From Branchipolynoe longqiensis (lineage: Eukaryota > Annelida > Polychaeta > Phyllodocida > Polynoidae), in NCBI GenBank assembly GCA_030323885.1, contig CM059193.1, positions 77,527,447 through 77,591,446 on the forward strand: DNA of 64,000 bases. The letters are read 5' to 3'. How positions within the stretch are numbered: position 1 is the first letter of the stretch; each line of letters opens with the position of its first letter. This document shows positions 1 to 11,241 of this stretch, in pieces. Made by a program: the position numbers and the translations under genes. Below the pieces are notes generated by a model that saw only the letters and a program-made list of their open reading frames with translations, searched no databases and was not told where the DNA came from.

Positions 1-370
1 TTGGGGTTTTCTGGGAAGAGTTTTCTGCTTTTTTCTACTTAATTCTATACTAGCCTATTTTATTTACATGTCCATAGGCCTGTACGTAATAGGTGGTTGA
101 GTTATGTTTGTTTGAATTTGATTTGATTTATATTGTTGTTGGATATGTTATCTGGCTTTTATATTTCCGGTTATCCCGCCCTGGGCTGTCCAGTTGGTGG
201 GCCGTGACATATCACCTGCCCCCTTGTGGTGCAGTTCAGTTGGGGTTCCCAGTTTTTATTTTGCACAAATATTTTTTGTACGTTTTTAGGTGAGGGATTT
301 GTTTTTCTTTCACCGTTTGCACATTCCATGCCTTGGCAGCCATTTCCAGTGTGCTCCTTTCATGGGATTT
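1..370 (-). mobile_element. LINE family A, 3'-end fragment
   Basis: Read on the minus strand, this stretch encodes the C-terminal tail of the same non-LTR retrotransposon found at 52.1-56.3 kb, including AAKAWNVQTVKEKQIP and KTYKKYLCK, then the 3' UTR. The UTR matches 52.3-52.6 kb at many positions, for example the segment with 'tggtgggccgtgacatatcac'-like sequence. The copy runs off the window edge, so its poly(A) end is not seen. It is 5'-truncated and has no function of its own. Confidence 0.85.
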
Positions 371-555
371 GATCTCCAATGTGGAACACATTACAACCGT
401 GACATTACTAACAGTGCAGGAGCATTACAATTACAACGATCTAGGCAGCGCAGTTAAAATAAAAACAAACAGGACTGGTTCAGTACTATAACGATGCAAA
501 ATTGAATATTACGGCACCAATTCTATGGGAAGGGGGAGGGGGTGGGAGTGGGAGG

Positions 556-735
556 TTGGTTAGTTGTTGGAGTTTTACGTCCTGGCAACATCTATGGTCA
601 TATGAGGCCGGGAAGGGGGGGGGGGAGGAGGATGCTGTTGCAAATGGAGGGAAACATTGCCCATAGAGCGGGTTTCGAACCCACACTCCTGCCATTCTGG
701 GTCTATCGTCCTAACCATTAGGCCACCTGGGTTTT
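556..735 (-). repeat. Composite tRNA-headed SINE
   Basis: The left part is the common SINE tail ('gagttttacgtcctggcaac'). The right part, read on the minus strand, is a tRNA-like head with an A-box-like 'tggcctaatggttagga' and B-box-like 'gggttcgaaacc'. The body between is short and contains a G/C homopolymer, unlike the main SINE body. It resembles the tRNA-like repeat at 50.6 kb, so this is probably a different SINE joined to a common-SINE tail. Confidence 0.6.
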
Positions 736-806
736 CCCTGACCCAAATCAACCTACCTACACCTTCCTGTGAATGTGACATCTCACGTGAGGAGGTCACC
801 TCATTA

Positions 807-1136
807 GTTTGTTTGTTGGTTGTTGTTTTACGTCTTAGCCACATCGATGGTCATATCAGGACAGGTACCGACTTGTGACAGTGTGCACCCATGGCGACCC
901 TATAGTGCCGCCCCCCTGGGAAATGAGGCCATCGGCACCATAACCGATATCCCATTCAGTCACATTATCCCAACACTGAGCTAACCAGTCCTTGTCCTAT
1001 CATATTAATGCCAATCGCCAGGCTAGGAGGCAACAAGTACCAATTTGAAAATCATTGGTTTGACTCGACCGGGAACCAAACTCCTGACCTTCCTCACGCG
1101 AGGCCCGCGCTCTTCCGATTAGGCCACCGCGCTCGG
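807..1136 (-). repeat. SINE (common family), near full length
   Basis: This is a near-complete copy of the about 330-bp SINE that recurs in the window. On the minus strand the order is tRNA-like head (gccgagcgcggtggcctaat), a B-box-like segment, 'gtcaaaccaatgatt', a conserved body, then a tail ending in CAAC/CAAAC repeats. Pol III promoter boxes lie in the head. Confidence 0.85.
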
Positions 1137-1705
1137 TCATCTAATTAGTGTTGCGTAATACAATCTACAGAGATGGCTAGCTCTGACAGGTAGTTACGTG
1201 AACAGCTACAATGGTGTGCACGCACACAAATATCTCCAAAAGTAACCAATCATCACGAAGATTCCTCCAAAATAAAGTACCCCATAATCAACTAAATAGG
1301 TATCAAATAATAACTGGAATCAGATACCAAGTTTTTGTGACATTATTTACGAGTTAGATAAGTTGATCAAATAAAGCATAACAACATATTAATAGCTTTA
1401 GAACAAACTAAGTAACTTCTAACTAATATTTAAAGTGACTAGCAAATGTTGACAAATTCAAAGTCGAAATAACATGCGTAAAGTAGCTAAACCTTGTTAG
1501 ACTAGCTCAAATAACAGTCCCCATACACATGTATTATATTACGTTATGGTACCTGTTCATTATAAAACTGCTTGCGTACCATACAAAAAAAACAAGAAAA
1601 CAAAATAGCAACATTATAATTTGGTTTCATCACAACAACAAAGTTGAAAGACGATGGAAAGGAGTGGGGGGGGGGGGTGGCAGGGGGATCATATTTATCA
1701 CCTAC

Positions 1706-1825
1706 CTTGGCGGCTTCTGTAATCTCGAGTTTCTCTGCCTTCTCGACTAGTTTTTCCATGCGTGCCTTATCAGCAGCAGCAACAGATGCTGCGGCTTCAG
1801 CCTCTTCTCCCTCTTGTTTAAACGC
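1706..1825 (-). CDS. Unknown coiled-coil protein, exon 3 (partial gene)
   Basis: This 120-nt exon has a minus-strand acceptor GGCAG at 1826-1830 and a donor GTAGGT below 1706. It is phase 0 at both ends, matching exons 1 and 2. It encodes 40 residues rich in Ala, Glu and Lys (EGEEAEAAASVAAADKAR, then MEKLVEKAEKLEITEAAK), a strong coiled-coil or charged-helix pattern. The 3' exons of the gene were not found between 1 and 1705, so they lie outside the window or were not recognised. Its identity is unknown; no enzyme motif is visible. Confidence 0.65.
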
Positions 1826-1933
1826 CTGCCAACACAGCACAGGGGATGAGAGTGGATGATACCTTTCACCGTTTCGCTCTATTTTTACTGCACCTTATTC
1901 TCAGTTGAATGACATATAACGTCATTCCATTTG

Positions 1934-2244
1934 CTGTTTGGAGTTTTACATCTTGGCAACATCTAAGGTCATATAAGGACAGCTACTGACTTGTAACAGT
2001 GCGCAATCATGGCGACTTTTATAGTGCTGACCACTGTGAGACATGGCCGCTGGCACCATGACCCCCCTATCCCAGTCACCTTATCCTGATACTGTGCTAA
2101 CCAGTCCTTGTCCTATCCTAATAACGCAGGCTAGGTAGCCACAAGTAAAATTTGTTATACATCATTGGTTTGACTCGACCAGGAATCCAACTCCCCATCT
2201 CCCGCACGGGAAGCCTGCGCTCTACATTCGGCCACGGAATCCGG
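1934..2244 (-). repeat. SINE (common family) in an intron
   Basis: The tail lies at left ('tggagttttacatcttggca') and the tRNA-like head at right, ending near 'cggccacggaatccgg'. It sits between exons 2 and 3 of the unknown coiled-coil gene and is diverged by scattered substitutions. Confidence 0.8.
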
Positions 2245-3178
2245 TGAACTTCACTCCGAGGTGGATAGCAAGATAGTGCTGCACATGCACATTGAATTGT
2301 GTGATTGCACACTTGTATTAGGTATCATCACGAATGATGGTGGTCGCCGAGAAGAGAAAGCCGAAATCGACAGCGAGGTGGGTCAAAACAATGACAGAAT
2401 GTTTGCCAAGCATAGTTTGTAAAGAGTTGGCATAGGCATAGCGTAAAGACTGCTTGGAGGGGACTGGATGAAATCTGACTTCTTAACCCCCCCACAACAA
2501 TACCCTGACAATGCTTATCTGACTTGCTGCGCTTTCGGGAAAATCAAACCGCAAACACGGCAAGGGGGGGGGGGGGGACCCCTTGACTAAGCGCCACCCC
2601 AACGTTGGCCATTACTTAGCGTCTAGGATATGGTTGAATATTTAAAATCCTCCTGACATGTTGCGGTAGTTAAGTCATAGTTGGAGAAAAGAGGAAGAAT
2701 GTCTTAGAATGTCGGTAATGAAACCACGCAACAAATGGAACAATAAACATACATACTTTATCGATGACCCTTTATACCGAATAATATTCTCTATATATTT
2801 GATAGAAATAACACAAAGTGCAAATCCACAAAATCGCATAGACCTTTTCATCCCGCATTAATAGTGGATGGGTACATCGCATACAAATGTACTCCATAAC
2901 TGGCCATTGAGCCACTTAGGCCTATCACTACAAAGCGCATCATTGGTCAACAAAGCTTTGGAGTGAACAGTGAATTAGTGTGGCAAGATTCAATTACTGA
3001 TTAACCTAAGCACAGCACAACACTTTTTTGTAATACAGTAACCTTTAAAATCAAACAAACAGATATTCTCATTCACAAGGCAGTGTATATATCTAACTTA
3101 CTGATCAATTCAACAGACACAAAACTAAAAAGAGAATAAAATCCAGCCAGTATCAATCTAATATTCGCAACAAATTAC

Positions 3179-3280
3179 CTTTGTGTCGAAGAGGGCTGTG
3201 TAGTCGGCAATGAGGGCATCCTTGCTCTTGGTCTTTGCAATGTTCTTTAATTGTCCTTTCAGCTTTTTCTCTGCTAAAAA
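3179..3280 (-). CDS. Unknown coiled-coil protein, exon 2
   Basis: This 102-nt exon lies between the acceptor CTTTTCAG (3281 upward) and the donor GTAATTT (below 3179), phase 0 at both ends. It encodes 34 residues beginning FLAEKKLKGQLKNIAKTK and ending DYTALFDTK, a basic helical segment. The clean ORF, both splice signals and matching phases with the flanking exons support a real exon. The fold resembles a small helical adaptor region, but no family can be named with confidence. Confidence 0.65.
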
Positions 3281-3379
3281 CTGAAAAGCACAAACCACAA
3301 ATACCATATTGCAATAGTGTTATTACAGCCCAAGGAGCGGCAACTCGATAGTCATTTATCTGAAAAGATTAAACATATT

Positions 3380-3600
3380 TCAATAGGAAAATTCCACATC
3401 CTTGTCCATTAACCTTAGACCCTGGACTTGGCCACTCGGTATACAATATAACAAGTTTGGAAAAGCTCTTATGGGTGAGACAAGAGGCAGCTGGGAAAGA
3501 AGTTCTGGGACTATGAAATCTATCAGAAGAGTGTTTACCTCTGGATAGTGAGCATTCACAGAACTAACCAAGCCTCCAAATCCCCATTGCCAATAACACT
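3380..3600 (-). other. Exon-like open stretch in intron 1
   Basis: The minus strand is open for over 60 residues of protein-like composition, including VSSVNAHYPEVNTLLIDF and LSQLPLV, and is preceded by a possible acceptor (GCTAG). It lies between exons 1 and 2 of the coiled-coil gene. It could be an alternative exon, an exon fragment of another gene or chance. No family is recognised. Confidence 0.2.
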
Positions 3601-4406
3601 AGCATAGTAGTAAATCAAAATACCCACTTGTGTAAACAAGAACATCAGAAATAATAGCAGAGAGGGGCTGGGCTGGCTTGCCACACTGTTGGAGCATACC
3701 CCAAGGAAGATTCTTTAGCTTGGGGGCCGTCGCAAATTTGTCCCATGGCCAAGATGGTGACCATTTTCCAAAATGGCTACTACCGGTTATACTTATAGAA
3801 CAACCAGCTCTGGATCTAGATCTGTGAAACTACGCCTACTAGTGCTGGGATAATTACATTTCCTTTCAAACTAGATGCTGATCATGACGGGTGATATGTA
3901 GCATAATAGATAATGTTACTTCAATAAAGGAGTATTGAACAACTAGAAAATACCCTTTAATCACACTTTTTGTCTATTTAATCTACTTGAAATAATATTA
4001 AATATGACGCCTCTTTGCTTATAACTCTGTAATTCCACATAACCGCCCCCCCCTCCCCCCCGGTATAAAGCCAGAGAAGGACTCTAGTTGAACTCAAACC
4101 TAGTCCATAGCAATTGATCCTTCCTGATCATTAGAGGATCCCATGGATATTCTAACTTAAATATGTATAAATGTCCATACCTAGTCTGACAAACATTGAA
4201 AGGAAGAACTTTGAAGATCAAGTGTCCGCGATTGAAATTTCCCTAGCTTAATCAACAAATGCAACAACAAAATATTGAAAAGAATTACTGTTAACTGTTG
4301 TCGATACTCAACAAATACGTATGGAAGAATAAAGGTTAAAAATCGATCACAAGGAATCTTCAATCTATCACGAGTGCTGTCACTTAACGACGATAAAAAA
4401 ACTTAC

Positions 4407-4508
4407 GGTTAATGAAGCGTTAGCCTGAAGCCATTGAACAAGTTCCTTTTTGTTGACGGCATCACTTTGCAATTGGTCCTGGGAATACGGGCGCGTCGGC
4501 TCTGCCAT
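4407..4508 (-). CDS. Unknown coiled-coil protein, exon 1 with start codon
   Basis: The first coding exon has its ATG at 4508 on the minus strand and ends at a GTAAGT donor (4401-4406). It encodes 34 residues, beginning MAEPTRPYSQDQLQSDAV and containing KKELVQWLQANASLT. A 'ttatattttag' acceptor just upstream suggests a 5'-UTR intron. Exons 1-3 give at least 108 residues with no stop and phase-0 introns throughout. There is no signal peptide or membrane segment, so a soluble intracellular protein is likely. This is the only plausible host gene in the window; its introns hold SINEs. Confidence 0.65.
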
Positions 4509-4700
4509 TGTGGAGTTGTAGACGTTAGAGTTGGATGCGCTAAAATATAATGTAATCAAATCTAAAACCTAACAAAATGCTGGGTATTCCTCATGACAAG
4601 AGTAATTTGTATTTGCCCCTTTTCCAATTGTTATAAAACACTTACGCAGACCGACATGCTTGCTACGCAGTGGCCACCCCACGACCTGATACAGTGATTT

Positions 4701-4888
4701 ATTTGTTGGTTGGAGTTTTACATCCTGACAACATCAAAGGATATGACGGGTACCGCCTTGTGCCAGTGCCCACTCATAAGTCATGACAACTTTATAGTGC
4801 TGACCCACTGGGAGACAGGGCCACTGGCACCATGACCTGATATCCCACTCAGTCACATTAACCTGGAACTGAGCCAACCCGTCCTTGA
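4701..4888 (-). repeat. SINE (common family), head lost
   Basis: The tail and most of the body are present ('tggagttttacatcctgaca' to 'gagccaacccgtccttg'), but the tRNA-like head is missing. It lies just upstream of the coiled-coil gene and next to the small MITE at 4979. Confidence 0.8.
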
Positions 4889-4978
4889 TGTGCCCCCTGC
4901 TTGTTCCGTCAGGAAATATGCTATTCTGGGAATACCAGATATCCAGTAAGAAAACACTTTCTACTGTTGCATGTGTAA

Positions 4979-5173
4979 AGGCCCGTTTATACTTTTGACG
5001 GCGTGTGACGGCGCAAGCCAACGTTCACATTTAGACTTTACGTCGACACTTGACGGCGCAAGCGTTGACCAGAGTTCAACTATGTTGAACGTTCCACCGT
5101 TGTGCGGTGTCACACGGCGCTAACCGGCATAAAGTTGACGGCGTCACACACCGTCAAAACTATAAATGGGCAT
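4979..5173. mobile_element. Short Harbinger-type MITE
   Basis: Terminal inverted repeats: the left begins 'aggcccgtttatacttttga' and the right, reversed, begins 'atgcccatttatagttttga'. The termini are flanked by TAA on both sides (4976-4978 and 5174-5176), the TWA-type 3-bp duplication of PIF/Harbinger elements. The interior is made of 'gacggcg' and 'ttgacggcgcaagc' repeats. No coding capacity. Confidence 0.75.
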
Positions 5174-5176
5174 TAA

Positions 5177-6007
5177 GCATATTTTATAATACTATGGCTA
5201 GTGATATCGTTTTCCTACAAAACTGTATGAAAATTATTGAAGTTGAAGTCCCATATTTTTTCTTGGTTTTTCTTTTATTTTGTTAGATTCACAACTCAAA
5301 ATTTGGAAGAATATAATTTTCCTGTGCAGATTTCTTTACAGTGCATTTCTGTACCTAAGTTAGAGACTTGCAAATCCGCGCAAACGCTCCTCACGCATCG
5401 CCCCATAGGAAAAACTTGAACAAGCAGGATGTCCCACCACCAATGCGATCTCTTTGGGTGCAAATGGCCCTCATATAAAATAAACATCACCCGATTAATA
5501 AGCATGTCATCTCTTAGTAAGTAGGTACCAATTCATTTTTTTTAAATTCACCAAATCACAGGAAACATACGTGCTACCAAAGTATGATAACATGCAAAAT
5601 TATAAGGCTCTACCTGCATTCGAAAATGAGATATGACAGGTTGAAAAAAAGTATATTTTGGCTATTTGCACAAATAATTCAAACTGCCATTTTTCAACTC
5701 ATAAAATTAAAACTATTGATAATACAGAGCTCACATTTGGTATACACCATATCTATAGCACAATTATCAAATGTATTTTTTTCCCTAGTCATACAACAGA
5801 GGAAGAAAGAAGATATGATGCATCAAAAATGACATTGTGTGATTTGCACAATTGAAATACAATTTCCTTTTCAAATTTTGACTTTTGTTGAAATGTTTGT
5901 ATATAATCAATTCTGCCATCAGTTAACAATGTACAGGCAAAACATGTGATAGATATCATAAATATAATGGATATAATTAGAACATAAAGAGACATACATG
6001 TGCTATG
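5177..6007. other. AT-rich stretch, no gene seen
   Basis: Only short unsupported open frames occur here. No splice-linked exon, transposon protein or terminal repeat was recognised. Confidence 0.5.
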
Positions 6008-6670
6008 GCAGGGTAAATTAATTAATTTCAAGAAAAAAAAACGAACTTTCCAAGAGCGATATTTCTGGGTCATGTTATATATCATTTTAAAGAGCGAGTT
6101 CTCTTTTTAATGGTATAGAGATTTTTTAGAACTGATCACAGCCTATAATTTTTTGGGCAGGGTAAATGAATTCATTTCTTCTTAAACACCAAAGAAACTC
6201 AACAACAAAAAACTGGACTTTCCGAGGGCAATATTTCTGGGTCATGTTATAGCCCTCTATCATTTTAAAGACCGCTTTCTCCTCTTTTTAATGGTTTACA
6301 GGTCTTTGAAAAGTGATCACAGCCTAAAATGTTATGGTCAGGGTAAATAAATTCATAAAAATAGATATATTTTTAAACAAACAAACAAAAACGGACTTTC
6401 CGAGAGCGGTATTTCTGAGTCATGTCATATATCATTTTAAAGAGTGATTTCTCCTCCTTTTAATAGTATAGAGTTCTTTGAGAACTAATCACAGCCTAAA
6501 ATTGTATGGCCATGATAAATAAATTCATTAAAAAATAAATAAACTAAACAAACAAAAAAGCGACTTTCTGATGACAGTATTTCCGGGTCATGTTATATAT
6601 CATTTTAAGCAGTTATTTCTCCTCTTTTTAATAGTATAGAGTTCTTTGAGAACTGATCACAGCATATTTT
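6008..6670. repeat. About 150-178-bp tandem repeat, four units
   Basis: Units begin near 6009, 6157, 6335 and 6507. Each carries 'cagggtaaat', a CTTTCCgAgAGC-like core, 'tcatgttatatatcatttta', and 'gaactgatcacagcctaaaa'. The units are diverged, with A-rich insertions between them. Confidence 0.8.
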
Positions 6671-7201
6671 ATTAAGTGTCAAAGTGGATACAGCAACTTT
6701 AACTTGTTTAAAAAAAAAAGTAAAACCTAACTGCATCATTACAAAAATCACACTACATCGTAGGTCAAGATCATAGCTTTCCATTGATATAAGGCTCATT
6801 CTGATCTGTCAATGCTAAAATCAGTAAAAAAAGATTCTGGAGAGTCCAACATGCATTGCCAGTCTGGTCACTTTCCAAAAGTGGCTGTGCATACTTTGAA
6901 ACATGATACACACTAAGGGATTCCAGCTACTAAAGTGAAGCAAATCACAATCTCACATATAATAAGGCCTCAGATGGAAGGTAGAAAGATTGCTTTAGTC
7001 ATAAAATCATATTTGTAGCAGGCATATGCATTATTTGTGGAGATACAACAGGGCAAACATGAGCAAAATTAGGTGTGCTTTGGCCTTGTCCTATACGGTT
7101 CTAGAAGGAGTGGGCATACCTACTCTTAGTGTGCAAAGCGATTTTATTGTATCTAGACGCGGGTATGCAGGTATTGCAATACCTCAGGGAGTTTGCCTGC
7201 C
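6671..7201. other. Unannotated stretch
   Basis: No gene or recognised repeat was found. The last 170 bases contain a short open frame without family features. Confidence 0.4.
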
Positions 7202-7575
7202 CTGCAGAGTTGTAAACCACTGCCTTGTGCTACAGGTTCTTGACAGAACCGAAGGCTAAGGGAGCAAACCATGAACAGCAAACCATGTCACTGTGGCAGC
7301 ATCAAGGGCGGTTGATGTATGGAACTCCCAACATCTCCCGACCAGCCACTGCAGGGACAAATAGTTTTGAAACTGTCTGGACATGTTCTTGCCGGATTGA
7401 AACCTCTACTTGCTCCCCGAGAGAGTGCCACTGGTAACTTGCAAAAGCCAGCAGCACTTCAACACTTTTGCAGGCAGCTTTCATGAAATGTATTTAGCTA
7501 AATGGAGAGCGGCAGTCAAGTAATGAAAGCAGTCTTTGTCGCATCGCGACCGACAGCATGACGATGATGATGAGT
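7202..7575 (+). mobile_element. Internally deleted LINE B derivative
   Basis: Bases to about 7490 match the 5' region of LINE B at 31184-31470 almost base for base. Then, without any reverse transcriptase, the sequence jumps to LINE B's extreme 3' end ('aaatggagagcggcagtcaa' onward) and finishes in a short GAT-type repeat. It is therefore a non-autonomous derivative that keeps both ends of the LINE. Confidence 0.8.
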
Positions 7576-8210
7576 GCGATTTTCAAGGTATTTGAGTTTT
7601 ACTGAGGTGCAAAGTGATCTATTTCATTTGGCAGCTGGGTCACCTGACCAAAATTCAGCATTCTGATTGGTTTGTCATGTGCTTTTGTGTATTTATTTTT
7701 TGTTGTTTTGTGTATTTTTAGCTAATAATTGTCAGTTATTTATCATAGATAGTGCACATACATCTAAAAGAATAATGTTCTATATGACTTTGCATTAATA
7801 ATTTGTGCTGTTTATTTACTATTTTACTCAGGTCAAAAATCTTTTTTTTGTGGGTTCTTTTTTTAAAGGTTAAAAGGTATATAAAGTCCATTTATATGCT
7901 AAATTACAGAGTTTGATGTATTTTAACAGAATACATTTGTTTTGTAAATTATAGAGCTATCTGGTATTTGAATTTTTTCTGCAAGTCTCTAACTAGGTAG
8001 TGTAGTCACAGCATTTCCCCCTTCATTTCACGCAATAAAATTTATGAGACAATTGTCATTAATAAATCACGTTACACCCAATAGTTGGTGACTCAGCAGG
8101 GGGAAAAAGGAAGGGAAATACACTATATTAATTTTTAGCCCTCATGTCATTCATTGACTCCATTTATCATGAAAAGACCCATACAGGTCTTTTCAAATAT
8201 TAATAATATA
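7576..8210. other. AT-rich stretch, no gene seen
   Basis: No coding or repeat structure was recognised between the LINE-B derivative and the DIRS element. Confidence 0.4.
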
Positions 8211-8528
8211 TAGTATAGTTATACGAATCTTACCTGGGTATAGATGATGGATAACTGTTGTTTTCCCCAAGGTATAAGCCTCGGGTAGACGTGGGCTAGG
8301 GAGAAGGAAGCACGTGAGGTACCAGCAATTTTAACCTACTTATTCAGGATAAAAAATGATCTTTCAATACAATGGATACTATGATTTTCCCGTAATGGTA
8401 CACCAACGGGATAGACGTGGTAGGGCGTGGTGGGTGGGCCCTAGCCCACGTCTACCCGAGGCTTATACCTCGGGAAAACAACAGTTATCCATCATCTATA
8501 CCCAGGTAAGATTCGTATAACTATACTA
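8211..8528. repeat. Long inverted repeat (hairpin) at the DIRS 3' end
   Basis: Arms of about 90 bp at 8211-8300 and 8440-8528 are near-perfect reverse complements (for example 'gtagacgtgggctaggg' against 'ccctagcccacgtctac'), separated by about 140 bp. Part of the loop side matches the element's 5' end. This is the expected internal complementary region used when DIRS elements make circular intermediates. Confidence 0.85.
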
Positions 8529-8642
8529 TTTTACCTCGGTATACAGCCTCAGGCTAGGGAGACTTTTACATAATTCATTTTTATCCTTAATATCATTCAT
8601 TCTTATTATAACATTCAACGTTTTTGTTCTCACCTATTCTTG

Positions 8643-9260
8643 TTAGTTGGCGAGCAGGCGCTTTGCAATGCCGGTAGGCTTTTCTAGTCGTTTGTTGTAA
8701 TGTTTTGCAAACGACTTAGCCGTCTTCCAGCCTGCGTGCGCTAGTATTCTTTTCACAGAAATACCTAGCAACCGTGCCTTGGAGACCATGGCACCTCTAG
8801 TTGAGTGGGAAGAGTATTTGCCCGTATCCACTCCAGCCAATTTCAACACCGTAATTGTCCATCTGGCAAGGGTGTCTCGTGAAATTGCCTTATGTGGCTT
8901 TATAAAGCTCACTAATAGTTGTTGTGATGCACGTAAATCCTTTGTCTTAGATATATAAGCCCGTATGGCTGACACAACACATAATTTCCGATCATTCGGA
9001 AAGCAGTCTAAGTGAACCGTAGATAAAGGGTCACCTAACGTGTTCGATTTGAGCAATTGTGCTAAATCAAACGTAGCTTGTTTCTTGTCTATTTCTAATC
9101 CAGTTAAGGATAAAGCAACAATCGTCTGTCCTCTGTGTCCCGTTACTAATAATAACAGGACCGCGACCGTAAAACCTAATTGTTTTATATCTAACCACGA
9201 GTTGTGAGGCCAAACCCGAAACAACTTAAATACTATAGAAACATCCCAAAACCGACTTTA
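8643..9260 (-). pseudogene. DIRS tyrosine recombinase, catalytic half
   Basis: The open part encodes a phage-integrase-type catalytic domain with a full set of active-site residues: Arg in TGHRGQT (about residue 31), HSTR (His140, Arg143), HAGW (His163, Trp166) and Tyr in KHYNK (Tyr176). In DIRS elements this enzyme inserts the circular cDNA without DDE integrase. The reading frame is cut off from its N-terminal half by frameshifts and a stop near 9255-9282, so it is not expressed as a whole protein here. Confidence 0.85.
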
Positions 9261-9281
9261 CTTTGGTTTTGGAGGATTCCT

Positions 9282-9752
9282 TTAATAAATTGACCGAAGT
9301 AGAAAACAAAGGACATAATGTTTTCCAACTGTTTCGCCATCAATTCTAGGTAATATGATTGATAATGCACATCTTGCCGCATTGATCGACCCAAAGGATA
9401 GTCCTTCATCCTCTAGAGAACGAAGAAAACGAGCTACTTGTGAAATTGTTGGATTTGTTGGCTTGACTTTCATTAACAAACAATGTACACCCCATTTCTT
9501 TAAATAGGTTGTGTACATTTTGACCGTTCCTGGCCTCCAGGCATCAGATACTATCCTGTTCTCAGTAATTTTGTCCAATCCAAATTGCTGCAGCTGTTTC
9601 CTTAGAAAAGGAATGCCAATAGGGGCGTCGTTGACACATCGCCGTGAACCACTAGCGGTCCGTGGTGCGTCAGATTCCCGAGTTTTCTTGGGAATCGTAT
9701 ATGTTCTTTTGCCAATTGTGAAACTGCTGGCAGCCAAGGTTGCGTGTCCCAA
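9282..9752 (-). pseudogene. DIRS tyrosine recombinase, N-terminal half
   Basis: This frame carries the SAM-like DNA-binding half of the recombinase (AWRPGTVKMYTTYLKKW, then TISQVARFLRSLEDEGLSFG). It runs out at 9282 just before the catalytic half begins in another frame. Its beginning overlaps the linker frame at 9602-9979. The split is a frameshift within one ancestral protein. Confidence 0.75.
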
Positions 9753-9754
9753 TC

Positions 9755-9920
9755 GGGCACCACCAGTATAGCATGTGTCCTTTCCAAACCGATTTTCCTG
9801 ACAACTCGGCTGATAATGCTAAACGGTGGGAAAATATAAAAATAATTATTTTCCCAGGTAATAGCAAATGCATCTACTTTCCAAGCATCCGGTTCAGGAT
9901 GCCAAGAAACATAACAAGGT
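9755..9920 (-). pseudogene. DIRS linker between RNase H and recombinase
   Basis: In a frame different from RNase H this encodes YVSWHPEPDAWKVDAF, then YIFPPFSIISRVVRKIG and ILVVPDWDTQPWLP, the conserved tail that follows RNase H in DIRS polyproteins. RNase H breaks off at about 9900 and continues here, so a frameshift lies near 9900-9915. Confidence 0.75.
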
Positions 9921-10574
9921 AAATTTGTTATTATTTCGTGATGCAAACAAGTCAACTTTAGGTGTACCCCATTTTTCACAAATGAAGTTAAACAAAGGTG
10001 TAGCGAGAGACCATTCTAAATGGTCATGGAAATTTCTACTTTTATGGTCTACAAGTATATTTTGTGACCCTGGAATATGCGCTACAGTCAGCCAGACTTG
10101 TTGAGCCTGTGCCCAGTTCCAAATCAGTTTAGACAACTGATTGCAAGGCTTTGATTTGGTTCCACCCATGTTACGAATATATGCCATGGCAGTAGTATTA
10201 TCAGTTAGTATTCTAACTTGTGATTTATTTATCTTTACTAAACTACATAAGCCCAGATAAATAGCACGCAATTCTAGTGCATTAATATGGTCTGATTTTT
10301 CATCATCAAGCCATCTACCTCCTGTTGTGACCCCATCTCGATGAGCTCCCCAACCTTCTAACGAAGCATCAGTAGTAATTACTGTATTAGGTTCCGCCAT
10401 GCGGATTGAATTTGGTGAACTTGCTATGTGTTGCATCCACCATGCAATATCCTGTAGCCCTTCTTGCGAAATAAACATCTTTCGCTCAAAATTCCCTTTA
10501 GTTTGTGTTAACGCTAATTTTTTTTTATATCTATTATTTAATATGGGCCTTCCCGTATAGAATAGCGGGTGCAT
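9894..10574 (-). pseudogene. DIRS RNase H domain
   Basis: The frame contains an RNase H fold with catalytic acids in VITTDASLEGWGAH, INALELRAI and ILTDNTTAMAYI, then HIPGSQNILVD, then VDLFASRNNNK typical of DIRS pol. The first residues belong to the end of RT: the RT frame and this one cross near 10553, so a frameshift separates two domains that should be one protein. Confidence 0.85.
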
Positions 10575-11241
10575 CCGATATCATTATCCCAATAAGGACT
10601 GCGACCTGTCTAATTTTAGGTTTTGGTAACTTAATAAGCTGGGTCGCTGTATTCATAAACTTAATTAGTTTTTGTTCTGTTATCGACACTGTAAGAGACT
10701 GTGTATCCAGAATAAACCCTAAACATTTGAGTTGTTTTGTTGGTTTAAGCACTGACTTTTGTGGATGTACATAAAACCCCAGTTTAGTGAGTAATGCACA
10801 TAAATCCAAAACTGCATTCACACAATCAATTTGTGTTAATGCTATAATAAAGGAATCATCTATGTATGGAAACATTATGTGACCCTTCCGCGCCATTACT
10901 GAGAAAACAGGTTTAAGCAGTTTAGTGAATAAACGAGGGGCACAAGCTAAACCATTCGGCATGCAGGTAAACTCATAGAGTTGGTTATCCCAAAGAAACC
11001 GAAGAAATTTCCGGTCTTTTTCCCTTATGGGAAGCGTATAATATGCATCTTGTAAATCAACACTAGCCATCCACGCATCTGGCGTAATCAGATCTCGTGC
11101 TGTATCTAGCGAAAACATTTTAAAATGTCGATATTCAACCATTTTATTAAGGATTGTTAAATCCAGGATCATTCGAACCTCGCCATTAGGCTTTGGTCTC
11201 GAGAAGATGTTTGAAATAAACTCTCCTGAACAGTATGTCAC
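10534..11241 (-). pseudogene. DIRS reverse transcriptase domain
   Basis: Motifs run in order: RPKPNGEVRMILDLTILN, SVDLQDAYYTLPI, MPNGLACAPRLFTKLL, and the polymerase active site YIDDS, followed by LGFILDTQS. This is the DIRS/Ty3-type RT. The upstream part (11242-11557) is not open in this frame, so the N-terminal end is broken, and the C-terminal end shifts into the RNase H frame. Confidence 0.9.
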
